Source: Streptococcus australis
GTDB taxonomy: Bacteria; Bacillota; Bacilli; Lactobacillales; Streptococcaceae
NCBI RefSeq assembly: GCF_019930045.1
Contig: NZ_JAHZQQ010000015.1
Location: 1 to 41,616, forward strand
Length of the DNA stretch: 41,616 nt
Reading direction: 5' to 3'
Numbering within the stretch: the first letter of the stretch is position 1; each line of letters begins with the position of its first letter. The notes under the pieces are model-generated. The model was not told the DNA's origin. It made no database searches and worked only from the letters and a program-made list of their open reading frames with translations. The position numbers and the translations under genes were made by a program. Shown piece by piece: positions 8,129 to 19,588 of the stretch.

Positions 8129-8298
8129 AGCGCACCTCCAAGTTCTTTGAGTGTTAAATCTCCGCTTGATTCCAATTGAACCAAGCCACTTTTTTCCAAT
8201 TCAGCCATAAGAGAGATGGCTTCAACAATGTCAATTCCCATTTCACGTACTAAAAATGAAATGACAATATAGCGTGATGATTGTAATTCTTTTGTCAT
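8125..8298 (-). CDS. Small conserved ICE protein upstream of repA
   Basis: 57 residues from MTKELQSSRYIVISFLVREM. I chose the start at 8298 because AGGAGGG lies three to four bases before it. The longer in-frame reading from 8391 runs through a terminator-like hairpin and is more likely a leader. The body is helical (GIDIVEAISLMAELEKSGLV) with a winged-helix feel. The stop overlaps the repA ATG by four bases, so the two are translationally coupled. Function unknown. Confidence 0.65.
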   Translation of the reverse strand: MTKELQSSRYIVISFLVREMGIDIVEAISLMAELEKSGLVQLESSGDLTLKELGGAL

Positions 8299-8310
8299 TT
8301 TCCCTCCTGA

Positions 8311-8345
8311 AAATAAAAAAAGGAGAACAATATACAATTGTTCTC
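8311..8345 (-). promoter_or_regulatory. Candidate transcription attenuator before the repA operon
   Basis: On the minus strand a 9-bp perfect stem (GAGAACAAT / ATTGTTCTC, 8337-8345 with 8323-8331) is followed by CCTTTTTTTA, then at once the AGGAGGG of the 57-residue gene. A terminator between promoter and first gene suggests attenuation. A leader peptide beginning MNTTINIYLKREQLY is encoded through the hairpin. Confidence 0.5.
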
Positions 8346-8396
8346 TCTTTAGATAAATATTTATTGTTGTATTCATTTTTCCGATGCGCAAACGAC

Positions 8397-8471
8397 ATCT
8401 ACAAATACATATACATCTATGTGCCTTTTTAGGACTTTTTTGACGTCAAAATTGCCTTTATCTACAAATAC
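8397..8471 (+). repeat. Pair of 12-bp direct repeats at the rumA-proximal end
   Basis: ATCTACAAATAC occurs at 8397-8408 and again at 8460-8471. Between them lie the ~25-bp border repeat (8423-8447) and the palindrome TTTTGACGTCAAAA (8438-8451). The arrangement, repeats close to an element end, is like the arm-type integrase sites of Tn916-type elements, but that role is only inferred. Confidence 0.45.
8423..8447 (+). repeat. Right copy of the ~25-bp direct repeat bordering the ICE remnant
   Basis: Starts GCCTTTTTAGGAC and ends TTTGACGTC; pairs with 4021-4046 (21 of 26 alignment columns identical). It ends in the palindrome TTTTGACGTCAAAA, as the left copy ends in TATCGACGTCGATA. Confidence 0.5.
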
Positions 8472-8506
8472 AAAATGCTTGTAAAATAGCTTAAAATCAA
8501 GGATTT

Positions 8507-9924
<1,418 letters not shown>

Positions 9925-9931
9925 AATTATA

Positions 9932-11257
9932 TCATCTTAGGCCCATTTGGGACAATTTCTTTTTATAAGCATCGAAATCGACCAGCAAGCCTTGTCCGCC
10001 ATACATATCATAGGCATCGACCCAATCACCATTTTCTGGAATGGTAATGCGTTCAATCCCCTTGCTGGCACTTCCGACTAAGCCAATCCCGTTTGTCAAC
10101 AAGAAGGAGAAGGGGACATTGGTTGAGGTCATAGCGAAGACCTTTCCTAGTGCTTCAGATCCAGTAAAGAGCTTGGTTGGATCCTTGATTTGGTGAACAA
10201 TGGCAGACATAACTTCTTGTTGGCGTCTTGTCCGGCCAAAGTCGCCCTCATCATCCTTACGGAAACGAGCATAGTTGAGGAGGGTCCGGCCATCCATCCG
10301 TTGTTTTCCGACCTTAATGGTCTGATTTGGAACGACGCCATCTTTCATGTTCAAATCGTCTGGCACTTCCACTTCACTGACCTTTTCACCATCAATAGTG
10401 GAAAACTGCGCATTCATCTCGACCCCATTTGGGAAGAGGGTATCAATGGCTGTCGCAAAGGTTTGGAAATCAACCATGGCGTAGTATTGGATATCAATGT
10501 CAAAGTTATCCTTGAGCATCTGACGGACCAATTCCGCCCCCTGGTTGTTATTCTGCTCTCCAATGGTAAAGGCCGTATTCAGCTTCTGGTCATAGTAATC
10601 TTGATATTCTGGATCTGTTTGCTGGCTTACGCCATCGATATGAACCAAAGTATCCCGCATGAAGCTGACCAGTTTCACCTTGCCGTCCTTGTTGTTGACA
10701 TTGACGACCATGATAGAGTCCGTTCGCGTCTCAGACGAGCTTTCCCCTATTCGACCATCTGTTCCCAAGATCAGGATATTAACCCCGTCTTTGGTCTTCT
10801 GACCGTTGAAATACTCTTTAACAGCTGGTTGGGCGTTGGTCCCACCAGGTTTACTATTCAAGCCTTTAATAAACATAAAGACCATTCCACCAAGGACCAA
10901 CAAGAGGAAAACGGCAATCCACTTTAAAATACGTTTGAAGCGGATTTTTTTCCCCTTCTTACGTTTGGGAAGAGCTGCTACTTCCTCTCGTTTCTTTTTA
11001 TTAGATTTGGGTTTATCCTTTCGGCTCCGTGATGGATAGACTGGTAATTCATCAGACTCGTTTTCTCTGCTATTTGAAGAAACCACAGATTCTTCTGCAC
11101 TTGCTGAAACGGGGTCATCTTGGAATTGTCCCTCTGATTTATTTTTTAAGTACTTGTATTCCAACTGCTCTTTCTCATTCAGATAATGATAGTTGGAATA
11201 AAGATAATCCAATCTCTTTTGTTCATGATAGGATAGGTTTTCTGATTCTTTACTCAT
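9932..11257 (-). CDS. psr: LytR-CpsA-Psr family cell-wall polymer ligase
   Basis: 441 residues: a long charged cytoplasmic N-terminus (about 1-108, Lys/Arg-rich near the membrane), one membrane helix at about 113-130 (AVFLLLVLGGMVFMFI), then an extracellular LCP domain. LCP marks are ILILGTDGR, ETRTDSIMVV, SFMRDTLVHI and the Arg-rich DFGRTRRQQEVMSAI. LCP enzymes transfer undecaprenyl-linked wall polymers to peptidoglycan. The ATG overlaps the pheA stop by four bases, so it is the last gene of the aroA-aroK-pheA group, as in pneumococcus. The substrate polymer is not evident. Confidence 0.93.
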   Translation of the reverse strand: MSKESENLSYHEQKRLDYLYSNYHYLNEKEQLEYKYLKNKSEGQFQDDPVSASAEESVVSSNSRENESDELPVYPSRSRKDKPKSNKKKREEVAALPKRKKGKKIRFKRILKWIAVFLLLVLGGMVFMFIKGLNSKPGGTNAQPAVKEYFNGQKTKDGVNILILGTDGRIGESSSETRTDSIMVVNVNNKDGKVKLVSFMRDTLVHIDGVSQQTDPEYQDYYDQKLNTAFTIGEQNNNQGAELVRQMLKDNFDIDIQYYAMVDFQTFATAIDTLFPNGVEMNAQFSTIDGEKVSEVEVPDDLNMKDGVVPNQTIKVGKQRMDGRTLLNYARFRKDDEGDFGRTRRQQEVMSAIVHQIKDPTKLFTGSEALGKVFAMTSTNVPFSFLLTNGIGLVGSASKGIERITIPENGDWVDAYDMYGGQGLLVDFDAYKKKLSQMGLR

Positions 11258-12098
11258 ACGTTCTCCGTTTCATTGTTGTTTAGCACATAGACCGAATAGT
11301 GGCCCAAGGTTTTGATAGATGCTCCTAAGGATTCCAGTTCTTGATAGGCAGAAGCAAACAGTGATTCGTCAGCATCCACCACATCGATAATAAAAAAATA
11401 TTCCCCTAGGACCGTCTTTAAAGGACGACTCTCAATTTTTGTTAAATTTAATTCTCTGGAAGCAAATGTAGCTAAGGCCCGGCATAAAGAACCTGCAATA
11501 TTACTTGGTAAGGTAATGGCCAGACTATTCTTACAGGAAACTTTCTTTAAGGAATGACTACCTTTAAAAGGTCGCTGACCAAGAATCCAAAAGCGGGTAT
11601 AATTTTGATCCATCTCTTGAATGTTCCTCGCTACAACTTCCAGACCATATTCATCCTTGACCTCCAAAGGCGCAATGGCTGCAATAGGAAGCTCTGGATG
11701 TTGAGAGACATATCGAGCTGCATAGGATGTCGAAGTTGTCATCTCTAGTCTGGCTTGAGGAAAATGTTCCTGAACATAGGCTTTCCCTTGAGCTAATGCT
11801 TGAGGATGCGAATAGATCACTTCAATGGATTGATCCTGCTTAACTGCCAAAAGTTGTTGCTTAATGGGATAGACCACTTCTGCAATAGCCTGGAAACGAG
11901 CCTGGTGAAAGAGGTAGTCAATCGTCTCATGGACACTGCCTTCGATGGAGTTCTCAACAGGGATGACCGCATACTCTACTTGAGCGGATTCATAGGCTTT
12001 CATCACTTCTGTAATGGAGTCATAAGGGCGTAATTCACCATCTTCAAAACTTTCCAGAGCTACATGATGGGTAAAGGATCCCTTAGGACCGAGATAAG

Positions 12099-12108
<10 letters not shown>
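11254..12108 (-). CDS. pheA: Prephenate dehydratase
   Basis: 284 residues, a monofunctional enzyme without a chorismate mutase domain. It converts prephenate to phenylpyruvate for phenylalanine. The catalytic domain includes PVENSIEG at 50-57 and the signature TRFWILG at 171-177 (catalytic Thr). The C-terminal ACT domain has ESRP at 226-229, the Phe-binding motif, so feedback inhibition by phenylalanine is expected. It overlaps aroK by 10 bp and psr by 4 bp. Confidence 0.96.
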
Positions 12109-13863
<1,755 letters not shown>

Positions 13864-13887
13864 TTACCCCTTCAAGCTTTTCTAAAA

Positions 13888-13916
13888 ATTTTACCATAAA
13901 AAACAGCCATTTTCAA
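13888..13916 (-). promoter_or_regulatory. Promoter of aroA-aroK-pheA-psr
   Basis: Minus strand: TTGAAA (13911-13916), 17-bp spacer, and TGG-TAAAAT (extended -10 at 13888-13893). It lies 28 bases before the aroA ATG and just after the terminator hairpin of repeat copy 1, so the second half of the aro cluster can be transcribed on its own. Confidence 0.75.
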
Positions 13917-13954
13917 TGTTCACTTGGAAGGACCCGCAAGATGGGAGAGAAAAA

Positions 13955-14130
13955 GAGGCTGGGACAAAAGTCCTAGCCTCTCATTTGTCTTTGGATTGTC
14001 GAGCAAGACGCAGTGGTTGAGTGGGCTCTACTACGCTGATTTCATCAGCTTTTACAGCCCTACTCAACTGTGCGGATGTGGGACGACGAAATCGAATTCT
14101 AACGAATTAACGATTTCTTTCCCACTCTCT
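13955..14130 (-). repeat. Structured intergenic repeat, copy 1 (after ylbF)
   Basis: About 176 bp, shared with 23477, 29069 and 31660. Read on minus it starts five bases after the ylbF stop. It holds a long hairpin (GTGGGA..TCCCAC outer arms; GAAATCG/CGATTTC; AATTC/GAATT), a second one (GTTGAGT / ACTCAAC with inner ATCAGC hairpin), and a terminator hairpin GAGGCTAGGAC-TTTT-GTCCCAGCCTC followed by T5. About four positions differ from consensus; one weakens the first stem. Flanking GGGAGAGA / TCTCTCCC (13943-13950, 14128-14135) extends the end pairing. Confidence 0.85.
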
Positions 14131-14135
14131 CTCCC

Positions 14136-14474
14136 TTATTTAAATAAATCCTGAACTGGATCAAAAATAATCCGTTCAATATCTCCTAGATAAACAGACA
14201 ATTGCTGTTGTTTGGTGAAAAACTCATTTACAATTGGGTTTCCTTGTAACTTCCCAGCAAAGTCCTGCATTTTCTTTTGTTGGTCTTCAGTTGGCATTTG
14301 TCCAGACTGGATGACTCCATGAATTTCTTGTTGGAAAGCCAGGTAGTCACCGAATAATGCTTTTGCATCGGCATCGGCATCAATGGCTTCCTTACTAGCA
14401 AGGACAGCCTTGTATTCTGGTAAGTCACGAATTCCTCGTGACAATTCATTGGCTAGATCATAAATGTTTGACAT
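14136..14474 (-). CDS. YlbF/YmcA family protein
   Basis: 112 residues from [21 protein letters not shown] chose the start at 14474 because AAGGAGAAATCAC precedes it; the longer reading from 14492 adds MLRRNH upstream of the ribosome site. All-helical YlbF/YmcA fold ([20 protein letters not shown]). In Bacillus, relatives form the Y-complex that affects RNase Y and mRNA processing; the streptococcal role is less clear. It sits between tyrA and aroA as in pneumococcus. Repeat copy 1 forms its 3' UTR. Confidence 0.9.
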   Translation of the reverse strand: MSNIYDLANELSRGIRDLPEYKAVLASKEAIDADADAKALFGDYLAFQQEIHGVIQSGQMPTEDQQKKMQDFAGKLQGNPIVNEFFTKQQQLSVYLGDIERIIFDPVQDLFK

Positions 14475-14506
14475 GTGATTTCTCCTTAACAATTTGGTTT
14501 TGTTCT

Positions 14507-14512
14507 ATTATA
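14507..14512 (-). promoter_or_regulatory. Possible -10 box of ylbF
   Basis: TATAAT on the minus strand, 32 bases before the ylbF start. No good -35 box at the usual distance. The 99-bp tyrA-ylbF gap and a terminator after ylbF would allow an independent unit. Confidence 0.4.
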
Positions 14513-14573
14513 CAAAGATTCTGGTACAACTTGTGTTAGAAACTGCTATTTTTGTAAAAATCCTACTTGGGAC

Positions 14574-15680
14574 CTATTTGATCACTACGCTATAATCCGT
14601 TTTCTCGGTGATCAGAGCTTCGGCCCGTGCTTGATCTGCAGCTGTCTTAAAGGAAATCTGAAGAATTCCGTAGACATCTTCCCGGTTTTCCTCATTGATG
14701 TGAATATTGACCAAGGAGGTACCACGAAGCAATTCGAGGATCCGAAGGATGACATCTTCTTCGTCTGGAACATCCACAAAAATATCGAAGGTGCTTTCCA
14801 CCCCTCCTCTTTTATGGATCTGCATATGTTGCCGTTGCTCTCGACTATGGTCAAAGAAGGCCCAAATCGCTTCTTCTTGCCCTTGTCTGATCATGTCGGC
14901 AACTTGCTCAAGACGATCCTTAAAATCCGCTATCCGATCAAGAACCGAAGCTGGATTAGATAGCAAAACTGAGGTCCACATACTTGGCTCACTCTCCGCA
15001 ATCCGCGTCATATCACGAAATCCTCCTGCAGCAAAGCGACCTGCTAGGGCATGCTCTTCTGTATAAGCAGCTGCTTGTCCCATCAGGGTAGCCGCCAATA
15101 CGTGAGGAAAGTGGCTGATCTGAGAAGTAACCCGATCGTGTTCGATAGGATCCACTTCGATGAAGCGGGCTCCAAGCCCTGAGAGTAAATCCTTCAATTC
15201 CAAGACCGCACTTGAGTCTGTCGTAGCTGTTGGGGTAAAAATATAGTAGGCATTTTCAAAGAGCGTGGAGTCAGCTGAGGCAGCTCCTGTCTTGTGACTT
15301 CCCGCCATGGGATGCCCGCCGACAAAACGGACTGGGAGATGTCTAAAAGCATTTTCGCCAGCTTCTACAATGGCCCCCTTGGTGGAGCCCACATCCGTCA
15401 CAATGACTCCTTCTTTCAGTGGCATTCTCGCCAGTTGCTGAAAGGTTTGAATGCTTTGCTTGACGGGCAAAGAGACGATGATAACATCTGCATGACTAGC
15501 AAAATCTTCCAAATCAGCTGTCACCTCATCAACAATTCCCTTCTTCAGAGCAATATCTCGTGAGGCCTGACTACGATTATAACCTAGTAGAGTTACTTGC
15601 GGATGAGCTTTTCGGATCCCCATAGCTAACGAAGCGCCAATCAGTCCAAGACCGACGATATAAACAACCTTTTCTTCCAT
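14574..15680 (-). CDS. tyrA: Prephenate dehydrogenase
   Basis: 368 residues. An N-terminal NAD-binding Rossmann fold (VYIVGLGLIGASLAMGI, 6-22) with VTDVGSTKG and GGHPMAGSHKTGA (His of the active site). A helical dimerisation domain follows, then a C-terminal ACT domain from about residue 295 (STFDIFVDVPDEEDVILRIL). It oxidises prephenate to 4-hydroxyphenylpyruvate for tyrosine. The ACT domain suggests tyrosine feedback. 12-bp gap to aroC. Confidence 0.95.
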   Translation of the reverse strand: MEEKVVYIVGLGLIGASLAMGIRKAHPQVTLLGYNRSQASRDIALKKGIVDEVTADLEDFASHADVIIVSLPVKQSIQTFQQLARMPLKEGVIVTDVGSTKGAIVEAGENAFRHLPVRFVGGHPMAGSHKTGAASADSTLFENAYYIFTPTATTDSSAVLELKDLLSGLGARFIEVDPIEHDRVTSQISHFPHVLAATLMGQAAAYTEEHALAGRFAAGGFRDMTRIAESEPSMWTSVLLSNPASVLDRIADFKDRLEQVADMIRQGQEEAIWAFFDHSREQRQHMQIHKRGGVESTFDIFVDVPDEEDVILRILELLRGTSLVNIHINEENREDVYGILQISFKTAADQARAEALITEKTDYSVVIK

Positions 15681-15692
15681 CTATTTCTCCAG

Positions 15693-16859
15693 TTAGAAAG
15701 CTTTGGTATAGGCCCGATGACGCTCGACAGCCTCCTTCAATTCTTCCAGATTATCAGAAGAGAACTTGTCCAAGACTTCTGTGGCTAAGACCGTTGCCAC
15801 CACAGCTTCCATGACAACTCCTGCAGCTGGAAGTGCTGTTGGATCACTCCGCTCCACCGTTGCCTTATACGGTTCGTGCGTTTCAATATCGACACTCATG
15901 AGGGGTTTATAAAGAGTTGGGATTGGTTTCATTACTCCACGGACGATAATTGGCTCTCCATTGGTCATGCCACCTTCAAATCCGCCCAGATGATTGGTTC
16001 GGCGAGTATACCCATCTTGCTCAGACCAGAGAATTTCGTCCATGACTTGACTGCCTTTACGACGACCTGCTTCAAAGCCTAGCCCGAACTCTACACCTTT
16101 AAAGGCATTGATAGAGACAACCCCTTGAGCGATCTTAGCATCCAATTTCTTATCCCATTGGACAAAAGAACCCAGACCGACAGGCACACCACCTACAATC
16201 GTTTCGACGATCCCTCCGATGGTTTCCCCCTCTTTCTTCACGCTATCGATATAGGCCTTGATTTCCTCTTCTCGCTCTCGATTAACGATGGAAACCTCTG
16301 ATTGAGCGACCGCTTCCTTGATTTGGGAAACCGTTAGATTTTCCGGAACCTCTACTTCGATGCCACCGAAATTGACGATGTGGCTGGCTACTTGAACCCC
16401 AATCTCTTCCAATAGTCGTTTGGCTACTGCACCAACTGCTACCCGCATGGTTGTTTCCCGAGCGGATGAGCGTTCCAAAGAATTTCGTAAGTCATCGAAA
16501 CGGTACTTGATTCCGCCGACCAAATCAGCGTGGCCTGGACGAGGCTTGGTAATTTTCCGGAGCCCCTTCTTCTTTTCCTCCACATCACTGACAGACATGA
16601 TCTCCAGCCATTTTTGATGGTCTAGATTGGTGACATTCAAAGTGATAGGACCTCCCATGGTCAAGCCATGGCGAACACCAGAGGTGATCTCGACTTGATC
16701 GCTTTCAATCTTCATCCGTGCTCCACGACCGTAGCCACCCTGGCGACGTTTTAGTTCGACGTTGATATAATCAGCTGTCAAAGGGAGCCCTGCTGGCACT
16801 CCTTCGATAATAGCTGTAAGTCGAGGTCCGTGTGATTCTCCTGCTGTTAAATAACGCAT
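15693..16859 (-). CDS. aroC: Chorismate synthase
   Basis: 388 residues from [14 protein letters not shown]. The start at 16859 is preceded by AAAGGAG at a five-base distance; the 24-residue upstream extension from 16931 overlaps aroB and is unlikely. Signatures are GESHG near the N-terminus, [15 protein letters not shown], and the Arg-rich [15 protein letters not shown]. It turns EPSP into chorismate using reduced FMN. 20-bp gap to aroB, 12-bp to tyrA. Confidence 0.96.
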   Translation of the reverse strand: MRYLTAGESHGPRLTAIIEGVPAGLPLTADYINVELKRRQGGYGRGARMKIESDQVEITSGVRHGLTMGGPITLNVTNLDHQKWLEIMSVSDVEEKKKGLRKITKPRPGHADLVGGIKYRFDDLRNSLERSSARETTMRVAVGAVAKRLLEEIGVQVASHIVNFGGIEVEVPENLTVSQIKEAVAQSEVSIVNREREEEIKAYIDSVKKEGETIGGIVETIVGGVPVGLGSFVQWDKKLDAKIAQGVVSINAFKGVEFGLGFEAGRRKGSQVMDEILWSEQDGYTRRTNHLGGFEGGMTNGEPIIVRGVMKPIPTLYKPLMSVDIETHEPYKATVERSDPTALPAAGVVMEAVVATVLATEVLDKFSSDNLEELKEAVERHRAYTKAF

Positions 16860-16879
16860 GGTATCTCCTTTGTCGCTTT

Positions 16880-17944
16880 CTAGTGTAAGAAGTCTCTCAT
16901 TTCTTCCAACGGAACTGGATGGATTTGACAAGTCCCAATTTCAGGTACCAAAACGAGTTTCAATTGATTGCCCCTCGCCTTCTTGTCCAAGGTCAAGGCC
17001 TGATAAAGCTTTTCCTTATCCCAAGTATGGAATTCTACTGGTAAGCCAAATTTTTGACACATTTGGCAAATAGCCTGCGTTAAACCGGCTTGAACCAATC
17101 CCTTGGCTTCTGCAACCTTAGTAACTTGCACCATTCCTATCGCAACGGCTTCTCCGTGCATGACCTGGCCATAACCGGCTGTTGCTTCGATCGCATGACC
17201 AAGGGTATGACCGAAATTCAAATAAAGACGAATGCCCTGGTCTAACTCATCTTCGACGACCATCTTGCGCTTGACTTGACAGGAATGGGCAATCAGGGAT
17301 TCTGCATGCTCATAAATAGACTCAATGGAGCCATCCATTTGATCCAGTTCTTCCCATAAGGCAGGATCTTCGATGAGACCGTACTTAATGACTTCCCCCA
17401 TGCCCTCGATCAACTCGCGCTTGCCAAGAGTCCGCAGCACTTCAGGGTCAATCAATACCCCATCCGGTTGGGCAAAAGTTCCTACCATGTTCTTTGCATA
17501 GAGTGTATTGACTCCGGTCTTACCTCCGATAGAGGAGTCAACCTGAGCCGTCAAACTAGTCGGTACTTGGACGAAATGAATCCCCCGCATATAGGTGGAA
17601 GCCACAAAGCCTGCTAGATCACCGACAACACCACCCCCAAGAGCGAGAATGCCGTCTGATCGTGTCATCCCATTTTTCGCTAAAAATTCATAGACTTTCT
17701 GAACGGTCGTCAGATTTTTACTAGCTTCTCCTTCTAGGAACTCATAGCTAATCACTGTAAATCCTTCACTTTCAAGGCTTTTTACCACCTGACTTGCATA
17801 AAGAGACCCTACATGGTTGTCTGTTATGATTGCTACTTTTTGAGCTTTCCATAATTGACTGAGCCAGGTTCCAACCTTTTGGATCGCTCCATTCTCAATG
17901 ACAATCTCATAACCATTCTTTGGTAGATCTACATTCACCTTCAT
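16880..17944 (-). CDS. aroB: 3-dehydroquinate synthase
   Basis: 354 residues. NAD-binding [14 protein letters not shown] at about 103-116; [23 protein letters not shown]; and metal ligands in [12 protein letters not shown] (Glu) plus [11 protein letters not shown] (His). It cyclises DAHP to 3-dehydroquinate. AAAGGAG before the ATG. A hairpin terminator separates it from aroE, so it likely has its own promoter (a TATACA/TACAAT candidate lies at about 17989-17997). Confidence 0.96.
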   Translation of the reverse strand: MKVNVDLPKNGYEIVIENGAIQKVGTWLSQLWKAQKVAIITDNHVGSLYASQVVKSLESEGFTVISYEFLEGEASKNLTTVQKVYEFLAKNGMTRSDGILALGGGVVGDLAGFVASTYMRGIHFVQVPTSLTAQVDSSIGGKTGVNTLYAKNMVGTFAQPDGVLIDPEVLRTLGKRELIEGMGEVIKYGLIEDPALWEELDQMDGSIESIYEHAESLIAHSCQVKRKMVVEDELDQGIRLYLNFGHTLGHAIEATAGYGQVMHGEAVAIGMVQVTKVAEAKGLVQAGLTQAICQMCQKFGLPVEFHTWDKEKLYQALTLDKKARGNQLKLVLVPEIGTCQIHPVPLEEMRDFLH

Positions 17945-18002
17945 AAGGATCTCCTTTCAAATCAATGTGAAAAAGATTACAATTTCACTATTGTATAAAA
18001 AT

Positions 18003-18041
18003 AGAAAACAGAGCATACTTGATTAAGTTTTTCTGTTTTCT
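18003..18041 (-). terminator. Terminator between aroE and aroB
   Basis: Ten-base arms AGAAAACAGA / TCTGTTTTCT (18003-18012, 18032-18041) with an inner ACTT/AAGT stem, followed on minus by ATTTTTATAC. It begins four bases after the aroE stop. It may be partial and allow read-through into aroB. Confidence 0.7.
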
Positions 18042-18045
18042 TCCA

Positions 18046-18921
18046 TCATTTTTCTAATACATAATCTGGGTATTCCAATTTCAAAGCTTGCCAGACTTCC
18101 TCTTCTGGGAATGTTTTATCCGTCATCAGTTCAAAGGCAACAGCAGCTTGATGGAAGAGCATTCCCAAGCCATTTAAGGTTTGCGCCCCTTGTTCTTCAG
18201 CTAATTGAAGAAATGGTGTCTTGGCAGGAAAATAAGCTAAATCAGCCACTAGACAACCTTTAGGAAAGCTAAACTCTTTCGGAATAGGGAGAGAAGACCC
18301 GTCCATTCCTATTCCTGTAGCATTGATCAATAAATCCGTCCCCTCTATCGTTGCATTCAACTGATCCCGACTGGATAAGTCATGAAGGACAATTGAAACA
18401 TCAAGAGTTTCGGATAGTGGAGCAAAGATAGCCTGATACTTATCTAAACTTTCTGGACGAACAAATAAATGAATCTCGCCAACTCCTTGCCGAATAGCCT
18501 CTACAACAATAGCAGTCGCAGCACCACCCGCACCTAAAAGAACGAGTTTCTTATTCATTATCGAAAAAGTCTTAGGAAGACTCTTTAGAAAACCAAGTCC
18601 GTCTGTGTTGTAGCCTGTTAAACGACCATCTTTCTGAACAATCGTATTGACCGAACCAATAAGCTGTGCGCTTCCATCTACCTGATCTAAAAATGGCAAG
18701 ACCTTTTTCTTGTAAGGCATGGAAATATTAGCGCCCAACATATCCAGTACCCGTAACTGTTGAAGACTTTGTTCGACTTGTTCTTCTTCCACTTCCCAAG
18801 CAAGATAGACTACATTGGTCGCGGTTAGTTGGTAAGCCCAGTTGTGAATAAAGGGTGAGATACTATGACGAATGGGCTTGGCAATCACGGCCGCCATTCG
18901 CGTATAGCCATCAATCTTCAT
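18046..18921 (-). CDS. aroE: Shikimate dehydrogenase
   Basis: 291 residues. The N-terminal shikimate-binding part has [13 protein letters not shown] and [16 protein letters not shown] (catalytic Lys). The C-terminal NADP domain has [11 protein letters not shown] and [12 protein letters not shown]. It reduces 3-dehydroshikimate to shikimate. Overlaps aroD by 11 bp. Confidence 0.95.
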   Translation of the reverse strand: MKIDGYTRMAAVIAKPIRHSISPFIHNWAYQLTATNVVYLAWEVEEEQVEQSLQQLRVLDMLGANISMPYKKKVLPFLDQVDGSAQLIGSVNTIVQKDGRLTGYNTDGLGFLKSLPKTFSIMNKKLVLLGAGGAATAIVVEAIRQGVGEIHLFVRPESLDKYQAIFAPLSETLDVSIVLHDLSSRDQLNATIEGTDLLINATGIGMDGSSLPIPKEFSFPKGCLVADLAYFPAKTPFLQLAEEQGAQTLNGLGMLFHQAAVAFELMTDKTFPEEEVWQALKLEYPDYVLEK

Positions 18922-19588
18922 CTAAGATCTCCCGAATCTTGTGCATGCTGGACAAGCTAATTTGTCCTGGTGCACTTTCCACTCCTACACTAGCATAGGA
19001 CCAAACAGAACCAGTTAAATCGGCAGCGATGCGAGAGATTCGGCCGATTTTCCCCATAGAAATGGTAACGAACTCTTGTTCTGGATTTAGCGTCTTAAAG
19101 CCACGTGTATAGTTCATTAGGTCCAGAACATCCTGCTCGGTATGAGCCATCACTGATACCTTGACCAATTTAGGTGTAAAGCTGGTTAACTCCGACATAA
19201 TCTCCATCATATTTTCAGGAGTTTCCTGGAAATTATGATAGCTGAGGCACAGATTGGAATAATTCATCATCTGTTCAAACTCAACTTTGTGACTAAAATA
19301 TTCATAATCTATATAATCTGGATGGTAGATCGTATTGATATCGTGGATAATCGATACATATTCATCACCTGAGAGATCAATTTGTCCCCCCTCTGGACGA
19401 GTCCGCAGGGTAAACAAAATTTCACGCCCCGCAAATTTTTCAAAAATTGCAGGTGCAACCGGTAGAATATCATTCTTATCCAAGAAGTCTGCCCGCCATT
19501 CGATGATATCTGCATCTTGATAGCGACTGGCATCGAGAGCCTGAGCCTCCTCCAAATTTCTAGGCATTACAGAGACAACTAATTTCAT
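18911..19588 (-). CDS. aroD: 3-dehydroquinate dehydratase, type I
   Basis: 225 residues, class I aldolase-type barrel. IIEWRADFL at 28-36, catalytic His118 in SYHNFQETP, and Schiff-base Lys143 in LVKVSVMAH. It dehydrates 3-dehydroquinate. It overlaps the methyltransferase gene upstream by four bases and aroE downstream by 11, so it is coupled to both. Confidence 0.95.
   Translation of the reverse strand: MKLVVSVMPRNLEEAQALDASRYQDADIIEWRADFLDKNDILPVAPAIFEKFAGREILFTLRTRPEGGQIDLSGDEYVSIIHDINTIYHPDYIDYEYFSHKVEFEQMMNYSNLCLSYHNFQETPENMMEIMSELTSFTPKLVKVSVMAHTEQDVLDLMNYTRGFKTLNPEQEFVTISMGKIGRISRIAADLTGSVWSYASVGVESAPGQISLSSMHKIREILDED

Larger units (their letters stand above)
4021..8506. mobile_element. 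Remnant of an integrative and conjugative element next to rumA
   Basis: Inference from several signs. The tightly overlapped set repA, orphan C5 methyltransferase, Spx-like, HTH-like and CPBP genes resembles the accessory/replication end of Tn5252-type streptococcal ICEs. The block abuts the 3' end of rumA, which is a known ICE insertion point in streptococci. It is AT-richer than its flanks, and related ~25-bp repeats lie at both borders. No integrase, relaxase or type IV secretion gene is present, so the element is not self-mobile as seen here. I saw no second copy of the rumA 3'-end sequence within the window. The exact left limit is uncertain. Confidence 0.65.

Noticed and set aside
10190..10927. 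245-residue open frame on plus opposite psr
   Set aside because: Antisense shadow of a firmly identified LCP gene; no ribosome site and no family resemblance.
16860..16931. 24-residue N-terminal extension of AroC
   Set aside because: Overlaps aroB, lacks a ribosome site, and the family begins at [11 protein letters not shown] with AAAGGAG before it.
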